A DNA stretch of 64,000 nucleotides, from the NCBI GenBank assembly GCA_016703125.1, contig JADJCR010000008.1:1-64000 (forward strand), given 5' to 3'. This stretch comes from Micrococcales bacterium (GTDB lineage: Bacteria > Actinomycetota > Actinomycetes > S36-B12 > UBA10799). Made by a program: the position numbers and the translations under genes. Positions 33,072-40,879 of the stretch are shown here, piece by piece. The notes beneath the pieces were generated by a model. It saw only the letters and a program-made list of their open reading frames with translations, made no database searches and had not been told where the DNA came from. Each line of letters opens with the position of its first letter. Within the stretch, counting starts at the first letter, position 1.

Positions 33072-34510
33072 GTGAGGTGACGCCCTTCTGGGTGGCCGGC
33101 AAGCCCCGGGTCGGGAACGCCGTGCACGAGGTGCACAGCCCGTACGACGCAACGCTGGTCGGGCGTCATGCCGAACCGGCCGCCGAGGACGTCGACGAAG
33201 CGGTGCAGGCGGCCGTCGATGCCCAGCCCGCGGCGCTGGCCACCACCGCGGCCCAGCGCGCCGACGCGCTCATGCACGTCTCCAACCGCATCACCGAACG
33301 TGCCGAGGAGATCGCGCAACTCATCACCGCCGAGAACGGCAAGCCGCTGATGTGGTCACGGGTCGAGGTCACCCGCGGCGCCTCCACGTTCCGCTGGGCG
33401 GCCGAGGAGGCCCGCCGCTGGTCCGGGGAGATGCAGCGCCTGGACACTGATCCCACGTCCGCCGGGCGGATGGCCCTCATCCGCCGGTTCCCCAACGGTC
33501 CGGTGCTGGGGATCGCGCCCTTCAACTTCCCGCTGAACCTCGTGGCTCACAAGGTCGCCCCGGCGCTGGCGGTGGGGGCTCCGATCATCATCAAGCCCGC
33601 TCCGGCGACACCGCTGACCGCGCTGCTGCTCGGCGAGGTGCTGGCCGAGACGGACTTGCCCGCGGGTATGTGGTCGGTCCTGCCGCTGGCCAACGAGCAG
33701 ACCGCCGCCCTGGTGTCCGACCCCCGGTTGCCGGTGGTGTCGTTCACCGGTTCGGAGACCGTCGGCTACCACATCCAGTCGGATCAGCCGACCAAGCACG
33801 TGGTGCTCGAACTCGGCGGGAATGCTGCGGCCGTCGTGCTGGCGGACTGGTCGAGCCCGGAGGACCTCGAGTGGGCGGCCACCCGGATCGCGACCTTCGG
33901 CAACTACCAGGCCGGGCAGTCCTGCGTCTCGGTGCAGCGGGTCCTGGTCGACGAATCGCTGTACGACCGGTTCATCCCGCTGCTGGTGGACAAGATGAAC
34001 GCGCTGACGACCGGCGCTCCGACGCAGGAGGGGGTGCAGGTGGGCCCGGTCATCAATGAGGCGGCCGCCGAGCGCATCGCGTCCTGGATCGACGATGCCG
34101 TGGCCTCCGGCGCAACGCTGCTCGCCGGCGGGACCCGGGAGGGCACCACGATCGCCCCGACGCTGCTGGCCGACGCACCCCCGGAGGCCAGGGTCTCCTG
34201 TGAGGAGGTCTTCGGGCCGGTCATGACCGTGTCGCGCTTCGACGGCGTCGATGCGGCGCTGGCTGCGGTGAACGACTCGCGTTTCGGCTTGCAGGCGGGG
34301 ATCTTCACCCGCGACTTGCAGGTCGCGTTCCGCGCGCACCGGGAACTGCTGGTGGGCGGGGTCGTGATCGGGGATGTGCCGTCGTTCCGCGCCGACCAGA
34401 TGCCGTACGGGGGTGTGAAGGCTGCCGGGCTGGGGCGGGGGGGGCTGCGCGCAGCCATGACCGACCTCACCCACGACCGGGTCATGGTCCTCACCGGGCT
34501 GGACCTGTAG
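33068..34510 (+). CDS. Succinate-semialdehyde-type dehydrogenase
   Basis: This 480-residue aldehyde dehydrogenase has the Glu in LELGGNAAAVV, the nucleophile Cys in YQAGQSCVSVQR, and the coenzyme loop FTGSETVGYHIQ. It is coupled to gabT by an ATGA overlap, so succinate semialdehyde is the expected substrate (NAD or NADP). The sequence is a somewhat divergent member (APFNFPLNLVAHK rather than PWNFP), so another small aldehyde is possible. It is the last gene of the three-gene unit. Confidence 0.85.
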   Translation: MSEVTPFWVAGKPRVGNAVHEVHSPYDATLVGRHAEPAAEDVDEAVQAAVDAQPAALATTAAQRADALMHVSNRITERAEEIAQLITAENGKPLMWSRVEVTRGASTFRWAAEEARRWSGEMQRLDTDPTSAGRMALIRRFPNGPVLGIAPFNFPLNLVAHKVAPALAVGAPIIIKPAPATPLTALLLGEVLAETDLPAGMWSVLPLANEQTAALVSDPRLPVVSFTGSETVGYHIQSDQPTKHVVLELGGNAAAVVLADWSSPEDLEWAATRIATFGNYQAGQSCVSVQRVLVDESLYDRFIPLLVDKMNALTTGAPTQEGVQVGPVINEAAAERIASWIDDAVASGATLLAGGTREGTTIAPTLLADAPPEARVSCEEVFGPVMTVSRFDGVDAALAAVNDSRFGLQAGIFTRDLQVAFRAHRELLVGGVVIGDVPSFRADQMPYGGVKAAGLGRGGLRAAMTDLTHDRVMVLTGLDL

Positions 34511-34555
34511 TCGTACAGGCTGCCACCGGCCGACCGGCGTGGCAGCCTGAGCATC

Positions 34556-35956
34556 ATGACCGCCTCCCTGTCGGACCGCGCTGCGAGCGGCAAGGCCGCC
34601 CGCGCCCGCATCCCCCGTTCCAGCCATGCCATGTTCGAGCCCGCCACCGACCGGCCGGACCCGGTGACGCTGCTGGAATCGCAGGCCGCGACCCGGGTGC
34701 CGGAACTGGTGCCGATCCGCTACGGCCGGATGCTCGTCTCGCCCTTCACGTTCTTCCGGGGTGCGGCGCTGGTCATGGCCTCGGACCTTTCCCAGACGCC
34801 GGATTCCGGCCTGCGGGTGCAGGCCTGCGGGGATGCCCACCTGGCCAACTTCGGGGTGTTCGGCTCGCCCGAGCGCCGGCTGGTCTTCGACATCAACGAC
34901 TTCGACGAGACCGCCCCGGGGCCCTGGGAGTGGGATGTCAAACGGCTGGTCACCAGTCTGGAGATCGCCGGACGGGCCAACGGACACGACGCCGACCAGC
35001 GGCGCCGGGTCGTGCTGGGTGCCACCGAGGCCTACCGCCTGGCGATGACGCGGTTCGCCCAGATGCGCAACCTGGACCTGTGGTACGCCCGGCTGGACTT
35101 CGAGGAGCAGTTCGAGCAGTTCCGCAGCACCCGTCCGGCGAAGGCCGTCAAACGCACCGAGAAGGCCATCGCCAAGGCCCGCACCCGCGATTCCATGCAG
35201 GCGTTGAGCAAGTTCACCGAGGTCGTCGACGGCCACCGCCGGATCATCCACCAGCCACCGCTGATCGCCCGTCTGCATGACCTCGCGACCACCCGGTTCG
35301 GTTTGTCCGCGGACGATGTCGAGCGGGAGATCCGCGACGTGATCAAGGGTTACCGCCGGACCTTGCCGACCGACCGCCGGCACCTGCTGGAGCAGTACGA
35401 GTACGTTGACGCCGCGCTGAAGGTCGTGGGCGTCGGCAGTGTGGGCACCCGCGCCTGGATCATGCTGATGCTGGGCCGCGACGACGACGACCCGTTGATC
35501 CTTCAGGCCAAAGAGGCTCAGGAGTCCGTTCTTGAGCGGTTCGTGGGGCGCAGTCGATTCCAGAACGCCGGTCAGCGGGTCGTTGCCGGTCAGAGGCTGA
35601 TGCAGTCGGCCAGCGACATCTTTCTGGGCTGGCACCGCCTCACCGGCCCGGTCGACGGGCTGGTGCACGACTATTACGTACGGCAACTGCGGGACTGGAA
35701 GGGCTCGGCCGACGTCGACAACATCGACGCCTCCCGGTTGTTCATGTACGGGCGGATGTGCGCCTGGACGCTGGCCAAGGCCCACGCCCGGTCCGGGGAC
35801 CGCATCGCCATCGCCGCGTACCTCGGTTCCGGCGAGGTCTTCGACAAGGCCATCGCAGCGTTCGCTGTGGCCTACGCGGAGCAGAACGAGCGGGACTACG
35901 CCGCGTTGCAGGCGGCCGCCGACAGCGGGCGGATCGAGGTGCTGTCGGGGCTCTAG
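34556..35956 (+). CDS. DUF2252 protein
   Basis: This 466-residue cytoplasmic protein matches DUF2252: RMLVSPFTFFRGAAL, then GDAHLANFGVF, and FDINDFDETAPGPWEWDVKRL. The GDxHxxNFG and D-x-N-D-F-D motifs resemble the catalytic and metal loops of kinase-fold phosphotransferases, but no activity is established. Its stop codon overlaps the convergent secreted-protein stop on a shared CTAG. CAGCCT lies 7 bases before the ATG, so a leaderless message is possible. Confidence 0.88.
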   Translation: MTASLSDRAASGKAARARIPRSSHAMFEPATDRPDPVTLLESQAATRVPELVPIRYGRMLVSPFTFFRGAALVMASDLSQTPDSGLRVQACGDAHLANFGVFGSPERRLVFDINDFDETAPGPWEWDVKRLVTSLEIAGRANGHDADQRRRVVLGATEAYRLAMTRFAQMRNLDLWYARLDFEEQFEQFRSTRPAKAVKRTEKAIAKARTRDSMQALSKFTEVVDGHRRIIHQPPLIARLHDLATTRFGLSADDVEREIRDVIKGYRRTLPTDRRHLLEQYEYVDAALKVVGVGSVGTRAWIMLMLGRDDDDPLILQAKEAQESVLERFVGRSRFQNAGQRVVAGQRLMQSASDIFLGWHRLTGPVDGLVHDYYVRQLRDWKGSADVDNIDASRLFMYGRMCAWTLAKAHARSGDRIAIAAYLGSGEVFDKAIAAFAVAYAEQNERDYAALQAAADSGRIEVLSGL

Positions 35957-36510
35957 AGGGTGGCGCAGACGGCGTCGCCCGACGTGCGGGTCACCGGTCC
36001 CAATGAGTTCACGGTGTCGAACGACGAGATGCCGATCTGGAAGGCGTCACCCTCGCGCGCCAGGCCGATGCTCCACCCGCCGCGGTTGCGGTCCTTGTAC
36101 TCGGCGACCTGGGTGACCCACTTCGTGGCGCTGGAGAACTGCGGGTAGCGCACGAGCCAGGAGTCGCCGGTGGAGATCGCGACGGGGCCGCTGCCCGTGC
36201 GGCTCTCCCACTTGCCGTTGTCGCACAGTGTCACGGACTTCGGTTCGCCGTCCCCGCGGGTCCCGGTGAAGGTGTAGCCGGCCAGCGCCGTGCGGATGGT
36301 GGCGGCGTCCTTGCAGGTGCGGTGCTTGGTACGCAGGCGCTTGGCCTTGGCCTTCTGGCCCTTCTTTGCCGCCTTCTTGGCCTGCTTCTTCAACGGCGTA
36401 CACGAGTCGGACGCCGCGGCGGTCGCCGGGCGGTCCTGAGCCACGGCTGGCGTGACTGCCGCCAACAGGCCCAGCAGGATCAGGGGCGGTGCGGTGCGGA
36501 TCATGCGCAT
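35953..36510 (-). CDS. Secreted hypothetical protein
   Basis: This 185-residue exported protein has a signal peptide (about 1-24, ending TPAVAQ), a Lys/Ala-rich segment (KKQAKKAAKKGQKAKAKRLR) that may contact anionic polymers, and a C-terminal beta-rich domain with four Cys in the mature protein. I do not recognise a family. TAGCCT lies 6 bases before the ATG. It is convergent with DUF2252, with overlapping stops. Confidence 0.7.
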   Translation of the reverse strand: MRMIRTAPPLILLGLLAAVTPAVAQDRPATAAASDSCTPLKKQAKKAAKKGQKAKAKRLRTKHRTCKDAATIRTALAGYTFTGTRGDGEPKSVTLCDNGKWESRTGSGPVAISTGDSWLVRYPQFSSATKWVTQVAEYKDRNRGGWSIGLAREGDAFQIGISSFDTVNSLGPVTRTSGDAVCATL

Positions 36511-36516
36511 CTGGCC

Positions 36517-36522
36517 AGGCTA
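36517..36522 (-). promoter_or_regulatory. Predicted -10 box of a leaderless mRNA
   Basis: On the minus strand this reads TAGCCT, 6 bases before the ATG of the secreted protein at 36510. Confidence 0.45.
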
Positions 36523-36606
36523 GGCGACCCTGCGCCAGGGGTCCAGGGGCGCATACCTATTCGTGACCGGAGGATACTGGGAGCACCTACTCGTTGGGGG
36601 GTAACC

Positions 36607-36963
36607 ATGAGGAAAGTCGTAGCCCTTCTGGCCGCCGTGATGGCGGCGCTGGCACTGGCCGGCTGCAGTTCGGGTTCCGAACCACGCACCGATCCCTTCG
36701 TCGGCCAGTGGGAGTCCACAGGCGGCGAGCAGATCCAGATGACGGTGGATCCGCCGGCCGACGGCGTGTACACGGTTCGGATCGTCGGTGGCACGGTCGA
36801 TCTGACCCTGGATGCCACGGAGACCGGGGACCAGGTCTACGAGGCGAAGCCGTCCACCACCGTGTGGACCTTCCGCATGGTCGATGACGATCTGCTCAAC
36901 GCCACCGCTGCTCCGAAGGGTCAGGCGTCCGCGACCACGAGCTTCAAGCGCATCGGCGGCTGA
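36607..36963 (+). CDS. Small lipoprotein
   Basis: This 118-residue lipoprotein has a signal peptide with lipobox LAGC (Cys 20). The mature domain is a small beta-rich unit (GQWESTGGEQIQMTV, then YTVRIVGGTVDLTL) that resembles lipocalin-like or META-like domains without a clear match. A G-rich site (GGGGGGT) precedes the ATG. No operon partner is visible. Confidence 0.72.
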   Translation: MRKVVALLAAVMAALALAGCSSGSEPRTDPFVGQWESTGGEQIQMTVDPPADGVYTVRIVGGTVDLTLDATETGDQVYEAKPSTTVWTFRMVDDDLLNATAAPKGQASATTSFKRIGG

Positions 36964-37038
36964 GTCCGGTTCTCGCGGCAGGTTCTTCCGCCGCATCGGG
37001 AGCGATCGTCGTCTCTCCCGCCCGGGGGTCGGAGGGCG

Positions 37039-38178
37039 TCACCCCAGGGCCGCGGCCAGGTCACCCCTCGGCGCCACCGACACCCGGGTGAGCCCCAGCC
37101 ATTCGGCCAGCCGCTGTAACTCAGAGCCGAGTGCAGCACCGGTGTGGCCAGGGGCGCCGGGTTCGGCCCACGCGCCTCGCACCAGCAACGTGCCCGTGGC
37201 CCGCTCCGCCTTGAGGTCCGTGCGGGCGACGAGCCGGCCGTCCAGCAAGAACGGCAGCGCGTAGTACCCGTACTGACGTTTCGGCTGCGGGGTGTAGATC
37301 TCCACCCGGTAGTGGAAACCGAACAGTCGGTGCACGCGCTGCCGGTCCCACAACAGGGGGTCGAAGGGCGCCAGCAGGGCCGTGCCTCGGTCCATGCGCG
37401 GAACGATGAGGTCTGAGTCGGCATACCCGGGCCGCCCATCCACCGAGACCTCCTTGATGGCCCCCGCGGCCAGCGCCTCGCGGATCCCCAGGTCGGTGAT
37501 GGCCGGGGTTGCCCTGAAGTAGTCCCGGATAGTGCGCCGGTCTGCCACGCCACAGGCCCGCACCGAGCGGATGACCAGCTGCTGCGCCGCCCACGTGTCC
37601 TCCACCGCTGGTATGCCGCCGGGGATGTAGATGCGCTCGAACGCATTGTTGCGCCCCTTGGTCGACAGGTCGCCCGACCAGAACAGGGCCTCGCACGCGC
37701 CCTTGATCACCGACCAGTTCCAGCCCCACTCCGAGCGCTCCCGCGGATGGTCGGCCTCCAGCCGCCGCTCTATGTCGCGAGCTGTCCCCGGGGCGGCGCG
37801 GACTTCGGCCAGGACCTCCTCGAGCAGCCCAGGGAACTCCACGGCCACACGCCGGACCTTGCCCCACGCGTCGTCGTGCCATGCCCGCATCCGCCAGGCG
37901 AAAAGGGCCCGGTCCGGCACGGTCAGCAGGCTCGCTTCATGCGCCCAGTACTCGGTGGTCCCGGGGGAGGCGAACAAGCGGTCGACGGCGTGGCGCGGAC
38001 AGTCCAGCCGGGAGAAGAACGGCAAGTAGTGAGCGCGAGCCAGCACGTTGACGCTGTCGATCTGCACGGCGCCGAGGTGACGCAGCAGGGCCAGCGGCGC
38101 CCCGCGGCCACGCCGATCCAGTCGCTGTGCGCGCACTGAGGCACGGCGGGCCTGGTCCAGCGTGAGGTGACGGGGCAT
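37039..38178 (-). CDS. YcaQ/AlkX-type winged-helix DNA glycosylase
   Basis: This 379-residue protein belongs to the HTH_42 (DUF1006) family whose members (AlkZ, YcaQ/AlkX) unhook alkylated bases and DNA interstrand crosslinks. The N-terminal block GAVQIDSVNVLARAHYLPFF carries the QxD catalytic motif of the YcaQ-type subfamily (AlkZ has QxQ). Further conserved blocks are EYWAHEASL, three winged-helix modules, and RTDLKAERATGTLLV. TAGGTT lies 8 bases before the ATG. It stands alone between lipoprotein and DUF2202 genes. Confidence 0.87.
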   Translation of the reverse strand: MPRHLTLDQARRASVRAQRLDRRGRGAPLALLRHLGAVQIDSVNVLARAHYLPFFSRLDCPRHAVDRLFASPGTTEYWAHEASLLTVPDRALFAWRMRAWHDDAWGKVRRVAVEFPGLLEEVLAEVRAAPGTARDIERRLEADHPRERSEWGWNWSVIKGACEALFWSGDLSTKGRNNAFERIYIPGGIPAVEDTWAAQQLVIRSVRACGVADRRTIRDYFRATPAITDLGIREALAAGAIKEVSVDGRPGYADSDLIVPRMDRGTALLAPFDPLLWDRQRVHRLFGFHYRVEIYTPQPKRQYGYYALPFLLDGRLVARTDLKAERATGTLLVRGAWAEPGAPGHTGAALGSELQRLAEWLGLTRVSVAPRGDLAAALG

Positions 38179-38218
38179 CGTCGGCCAACCTACCGGTCGG
38201 CGACGCCCCGCACGACCC

Positions 38219-38809
38219 TCAGCGTGTGAACGCCACCAGGTGGCGCTGGCTGCCGCGCAACAGGTTGCTGTAGACCCGCGTCACGTTGCGTTGATCCGCT
38301 GCGGCGATGGCGTCCCTGAGATCCGCGATGTCCTGGCGCTCAATGGTCGCGCCGACGTCCATGGCCATCTGCAGGGTGGTCGCCTGCCCCAGCAGGTCCT
38401 GGTACAACTGCCGGGTCGCCGGGGTCGCGAACTCCCCCTCGGCCAGACCCGCTGTCGGGTCGGCCACGCCGTAGCGTGCCATCAGCTTGCGCAGGGCCGC
38501 CAGGTGCCGGGACTCGCTGTTCGCGATCCTCTCGAAGATCACCCCGCCGTAGCTCTCGTCGAGCGCGACGTACACGTCGTGGGCGAGCTTCTCCTCTTCG
38601 GCCATGGCCTGCAGAGTCGTCACGCCGGTGGTGCTCAGAGTGCCGGCCGAGGTGTTGCGGGTGCAGTCCGCAGCCCGCTTGTGAACCGCGGCCTTGCGGT
38701 GCTGCTGTCCCTTGCCCTGGTTGCCACCGGGGGCCGCCATGGCCGCGGTCGGGAATGTCGCGATGAGCGCTGCCGAGGCGACCGTTGCGGTGATGATGCG
38801 GGTTTTCAT
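38219..38809 (-). CDS. Secreted DUF2202 (ferritin-like) protein
   Basis: This 196-residue exported protein has a signal peptide (about 1-26, ending AMA) and a DUF2202 helical bundle: AMAEEEKLAHDVYVAL, NSESRHLAALRKLMARYG, and a C-terminal NLLRGSQRHLVAF. The Glu/His pairs (EEEK, ESRH, SQRH) are placed as in ferritin-like di-metal carboxylate proteins. The metal and reaction are unknown. The start at 38809 is supported by GGAGGG just upstream; the longer frame to 38941 is not. Confidence 0.88.
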   Translation of the reverse strand: MKTRIITATVASAALIATFPTAAMAAPGGNQGKGQQHRKAAVHKRAADCTRNTSAGTLSTTGVTTLQAMAEEEKLAHDVYVALDESYGGVIFERIANSESRHLAALRKLMARYGVADPTAGLAEGEFATPATRQLYQDLLGQATTLQMAMDVGATIERQDIADLRDAIAAADQRNVTRVYSNLLRGSQRHLVAFTR

Positions 38810-38899
38810 GATCCCTCCTAGTTGGGGTATCTCCTTTTTCGTGCTCGTGTGCAAGCCCTCGGTATGGCACAGGTAAGGCGCAGGTGTGAACCCGCGGAG

Positions 38900-38905
38900 T
38901 AATGT
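38900..38905 (+). promoter_or_regulatory. Predicted -10 box of a leaderless mRNA
   Basis: TAATGT ends 7 bases before GTG 38913, which argues for that start rather than GTG 38886. Confidence 0.5.
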
Positions 38906-38912
38906 CGCGCCC

Positions 38913-40496
38913 GTGATCGTGGAGTTGCTCGTGGAGCACACAGTCCTGCTCTACTTCCTCTACATCGCCATCGGTGCGGCTCTTGGGCAGGTGCGCGTGC
39001 GTGGCGTGCTGATCGGGCCGGCCGCCGTGCTGTTCAGTGCGCTGGCGATCTCCGCGGTCGACGAACGACTGGCGCTGCCTGAGATCGTCGGTCAGATCGG
39101 CTTGGTGCTGTTCGCGTACTGCGTCGGGGTCAACAGCGGCCCGACGTTCTTCGACACCCTGCGTACCGGGGGCCGGGCGGTCCTGCTGGTGGCGGTGACG
39201 TTGCTGGTCGCAGCCGGCGTCGCCATCGGCGTGGGCATGCTGGCGGGGTTGTCCCCGGCGCTGACCGCCGGTGCGTTCACGGGCGCCTTGACCAACACAC
39301 CGGCGCTGGCTGCCGCCACAGAACAACTGAACTCGCCGGAACCAACCGTTGGCTACTCGGTGACGTATGTGTTCGGTGTGATCGGAATGCTCCTAGCGGC
39401 TGCTTCGGCCCTGCGCGGGAAGACCGAGCCCAAGGCTTCCGCCGTCCCGGAGCCGGAGCCGGAACTGACTCTGGCCAGTGTCCGGGTCGAGGCGTTGGGC
39501 CTGCCCACGCTGCGGGCTCTCATGACCGAGTACGACAACCGGATCCGGTTCTCCCGTGTGCGGCACAACCGCGTGGTGAGCATCGCAACCGACGACTTCG
39601 CGCCGATCCCGGGCGACATCGTCTCCGTGATCGGTCCGCAGGATCTGGTGGACGAATTCGCCGCCCGCCTCGGGCACGTCTCCACGCTGCACCTGGAATT
39701 GGACCGGCGCGACCTGGACTTCCGGCGGATAGCGGTGTCCAGCGCCGACGTCGCCGGCCGCCCCCTGAAGGACCTTGAACTGCCGGACCGTTTCGGGGCC
39801 ACGGCCACCCGGGTGCGGCGCGGAGACATCGACTTCCTGGCCACCGACGACTTCGTCATCCACGTGGGGGATCGGGTCCGGATCACCGCTCCGAAGACCC
39901 GCATGGGTGATGTGTCCCGCTTCTTCGGCGACAGCGAGCACAAGGCCAGTGCCCTGAACCCCGTCGGATTCATGCTGGGCATCGTCATCGGGCTGCTCAT
40001 CGGACTGATCGCGGTCCCGCTGCCGGGCGGCGCGAAGTTGTCCTTGGGTATCGCTGGGGGGGCACTGGTCGCAGGTCTCGTGCTCGGCCGCTTGCAGCGC
40101 ACGGGCCCCATTCTGTGGTCCGTCCCGTTCCCTACGGCGAACGCATTGGGCGAGTACGGCATGCTCGCGTTCCTCGCCTACGCCGGTTCGACCTCGGGGT
40201 CCAAGTTGGTCTCGGCGCTACAGACCGGACAAGGGCTGCCGCTCTTCCTTGTCGGGCTGGTCGTCACCACCACCGCGGCGGTGAGTTTGCGCTTCCTCGG
40301 CCCGCGCATCGGCGGGCTCAGCGGGCCGGTGCTCGCTGGAAGTATCGGTGGCGCGCAGACCCAGCCCGCGGTTCTGGCGTTCGCCAATGACCGCACCAAG
40401 TCCGACCCGCGGGTGAGCCTTGGTTATGCGCTGGTGTACCCGGTGGCCATGATCATCAAGGTGTTGTTGGCGCCGCTGATCGGGCTGGTGGGGTAG
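38913..40496 (+). CDS. AspT/YidE-family transporter with TrkA-C domains
   Basis: This 527-residue membrane protein has the AspT/YidE layout: five or six helices (about 1-180), two RCK/TrkA-C regulatory domains in the middle (about 195-275 and 285-355), then six more helices. AYCVGVNSGPTFF near 70 and its second-half counterpart AYAGSTSGSKLV show the internal repeat. The family includes the aspartate:alanine exchanger, but substrates of most members are unknown. Its last codons are copied 218 bases downstream in a tandem duplication. Confidence 0.9.
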   Translation: MIVELLVEHTVLLYFLYIAIGAALGQVRVRGVLIGPAAVLFSALAISAVDERLALPEIVGQIGLVLFAYCVGVNSGPTFFDTLRTGGRAVLLVAVTLLVAAGVAIGVGMLAGLSPALTAGAFTGALTNTPALAAATEQLNSPEPTVGYSVTYVFGVIGMLLAAASALRGKTEPKASAVPEPEPELTLASVRVEALGLPTLRALMTEYDNRIRFSRVRHNRVVSIATDDFAPIPGDIVSVIGPQDLVDEFAARLGHVSTLHLELDRRDLDFRRIAVSSADVAGRPLKDLELPDRFGATATRVRRGDIDFLATDDFVIHVGDRVRITAPKTRMGDVSRFFGDSEHKASALNPVGFMLGIVIGLLIGLIAVPLPGGAKLSLGIAGGALVAGLVLGRLQRTGPILWSVPFPTANALGEYGMLAFLAYAGSTSGSKLVSALQTGQGLPLFLVGLVVTTTAAVSLRFLGPRIGGLSGPVLAGSIGGAQTQPAVLAFANDRTKSDPRVSLGYALVYPVAMIIKVLLAPLIGLVG

Positions 40497-40514
40497 TTCG
40501 CCGCTCCCTGCTCG

Positions 40515-40650
40515 CCACAAGTGGGCGAATCCGCCCCCTGGTCGCCCACTTGTGGTCCCGATCGACGGGTGTATACCGGGCATTCGGGACTATTCCGGCC
40601 CACAAGTGGGCGAAACTGGCCGGAATGCCGCCTGTCGCGCCCAGTTGTGG
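40515..40650. repeat. Family A paired hairpin element, copy 3
   Basis: Hairpins are at 40515-40555 (perfect 14-base arms beginning CCACAAGTGGGCGA) and 40600-40650. The spacer reads ATACCGGGCATTC, the reverse complement of the spacer core in copies 1 and 2, so this copy is inverted. It lies between convergent genes. Confidence 0.88.
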
Positions 40651-40732
40651 TGTGGGTCCGGGCTACAGGGCCTTGATGGTGTCCTCGACCCGGTCCTTGG
40701 CGTCGGTGGGGTAGTTCGCCGCTCCCTGCTCG

Positions 40733-40867
40733 CCACAAGTGGGCGAATCCGCCCCTGGTCGCCCACTTGTGGTCCCGATCGACGGGTGTATACCGGGCAT
40801 TCGGGACTATTCCGGCCTACAAGTGGGCGAAAGTGGCCCGAATGCCGCCTGTCGCGCCCAGTTGTGG
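40733..40867. repeat. Family A paired hairpin element, copy 4
   Basis: This is the copy of element 3 inside the second duplication unit, with hairpins at 40733-40772 and 40816-40867. The second hairpin has one arm change (CTACAAG). Confidence 0.88.
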
Positions 40868-40879
40868 TGTGGGCCCGGG

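Noticed and set aside
33356..35785. 809-codon open frame on the minus strand across two genes
   Set aside because: It overlaps the aldehyde dehydrogenase and DUF2252 genes, both with clear motifs, and has no recognisable domain.
40662..40704. Possible small gene or second pntB
   Set aside because: It is just the duplicated last 40-odd bases of pntB inside the tandem unit.
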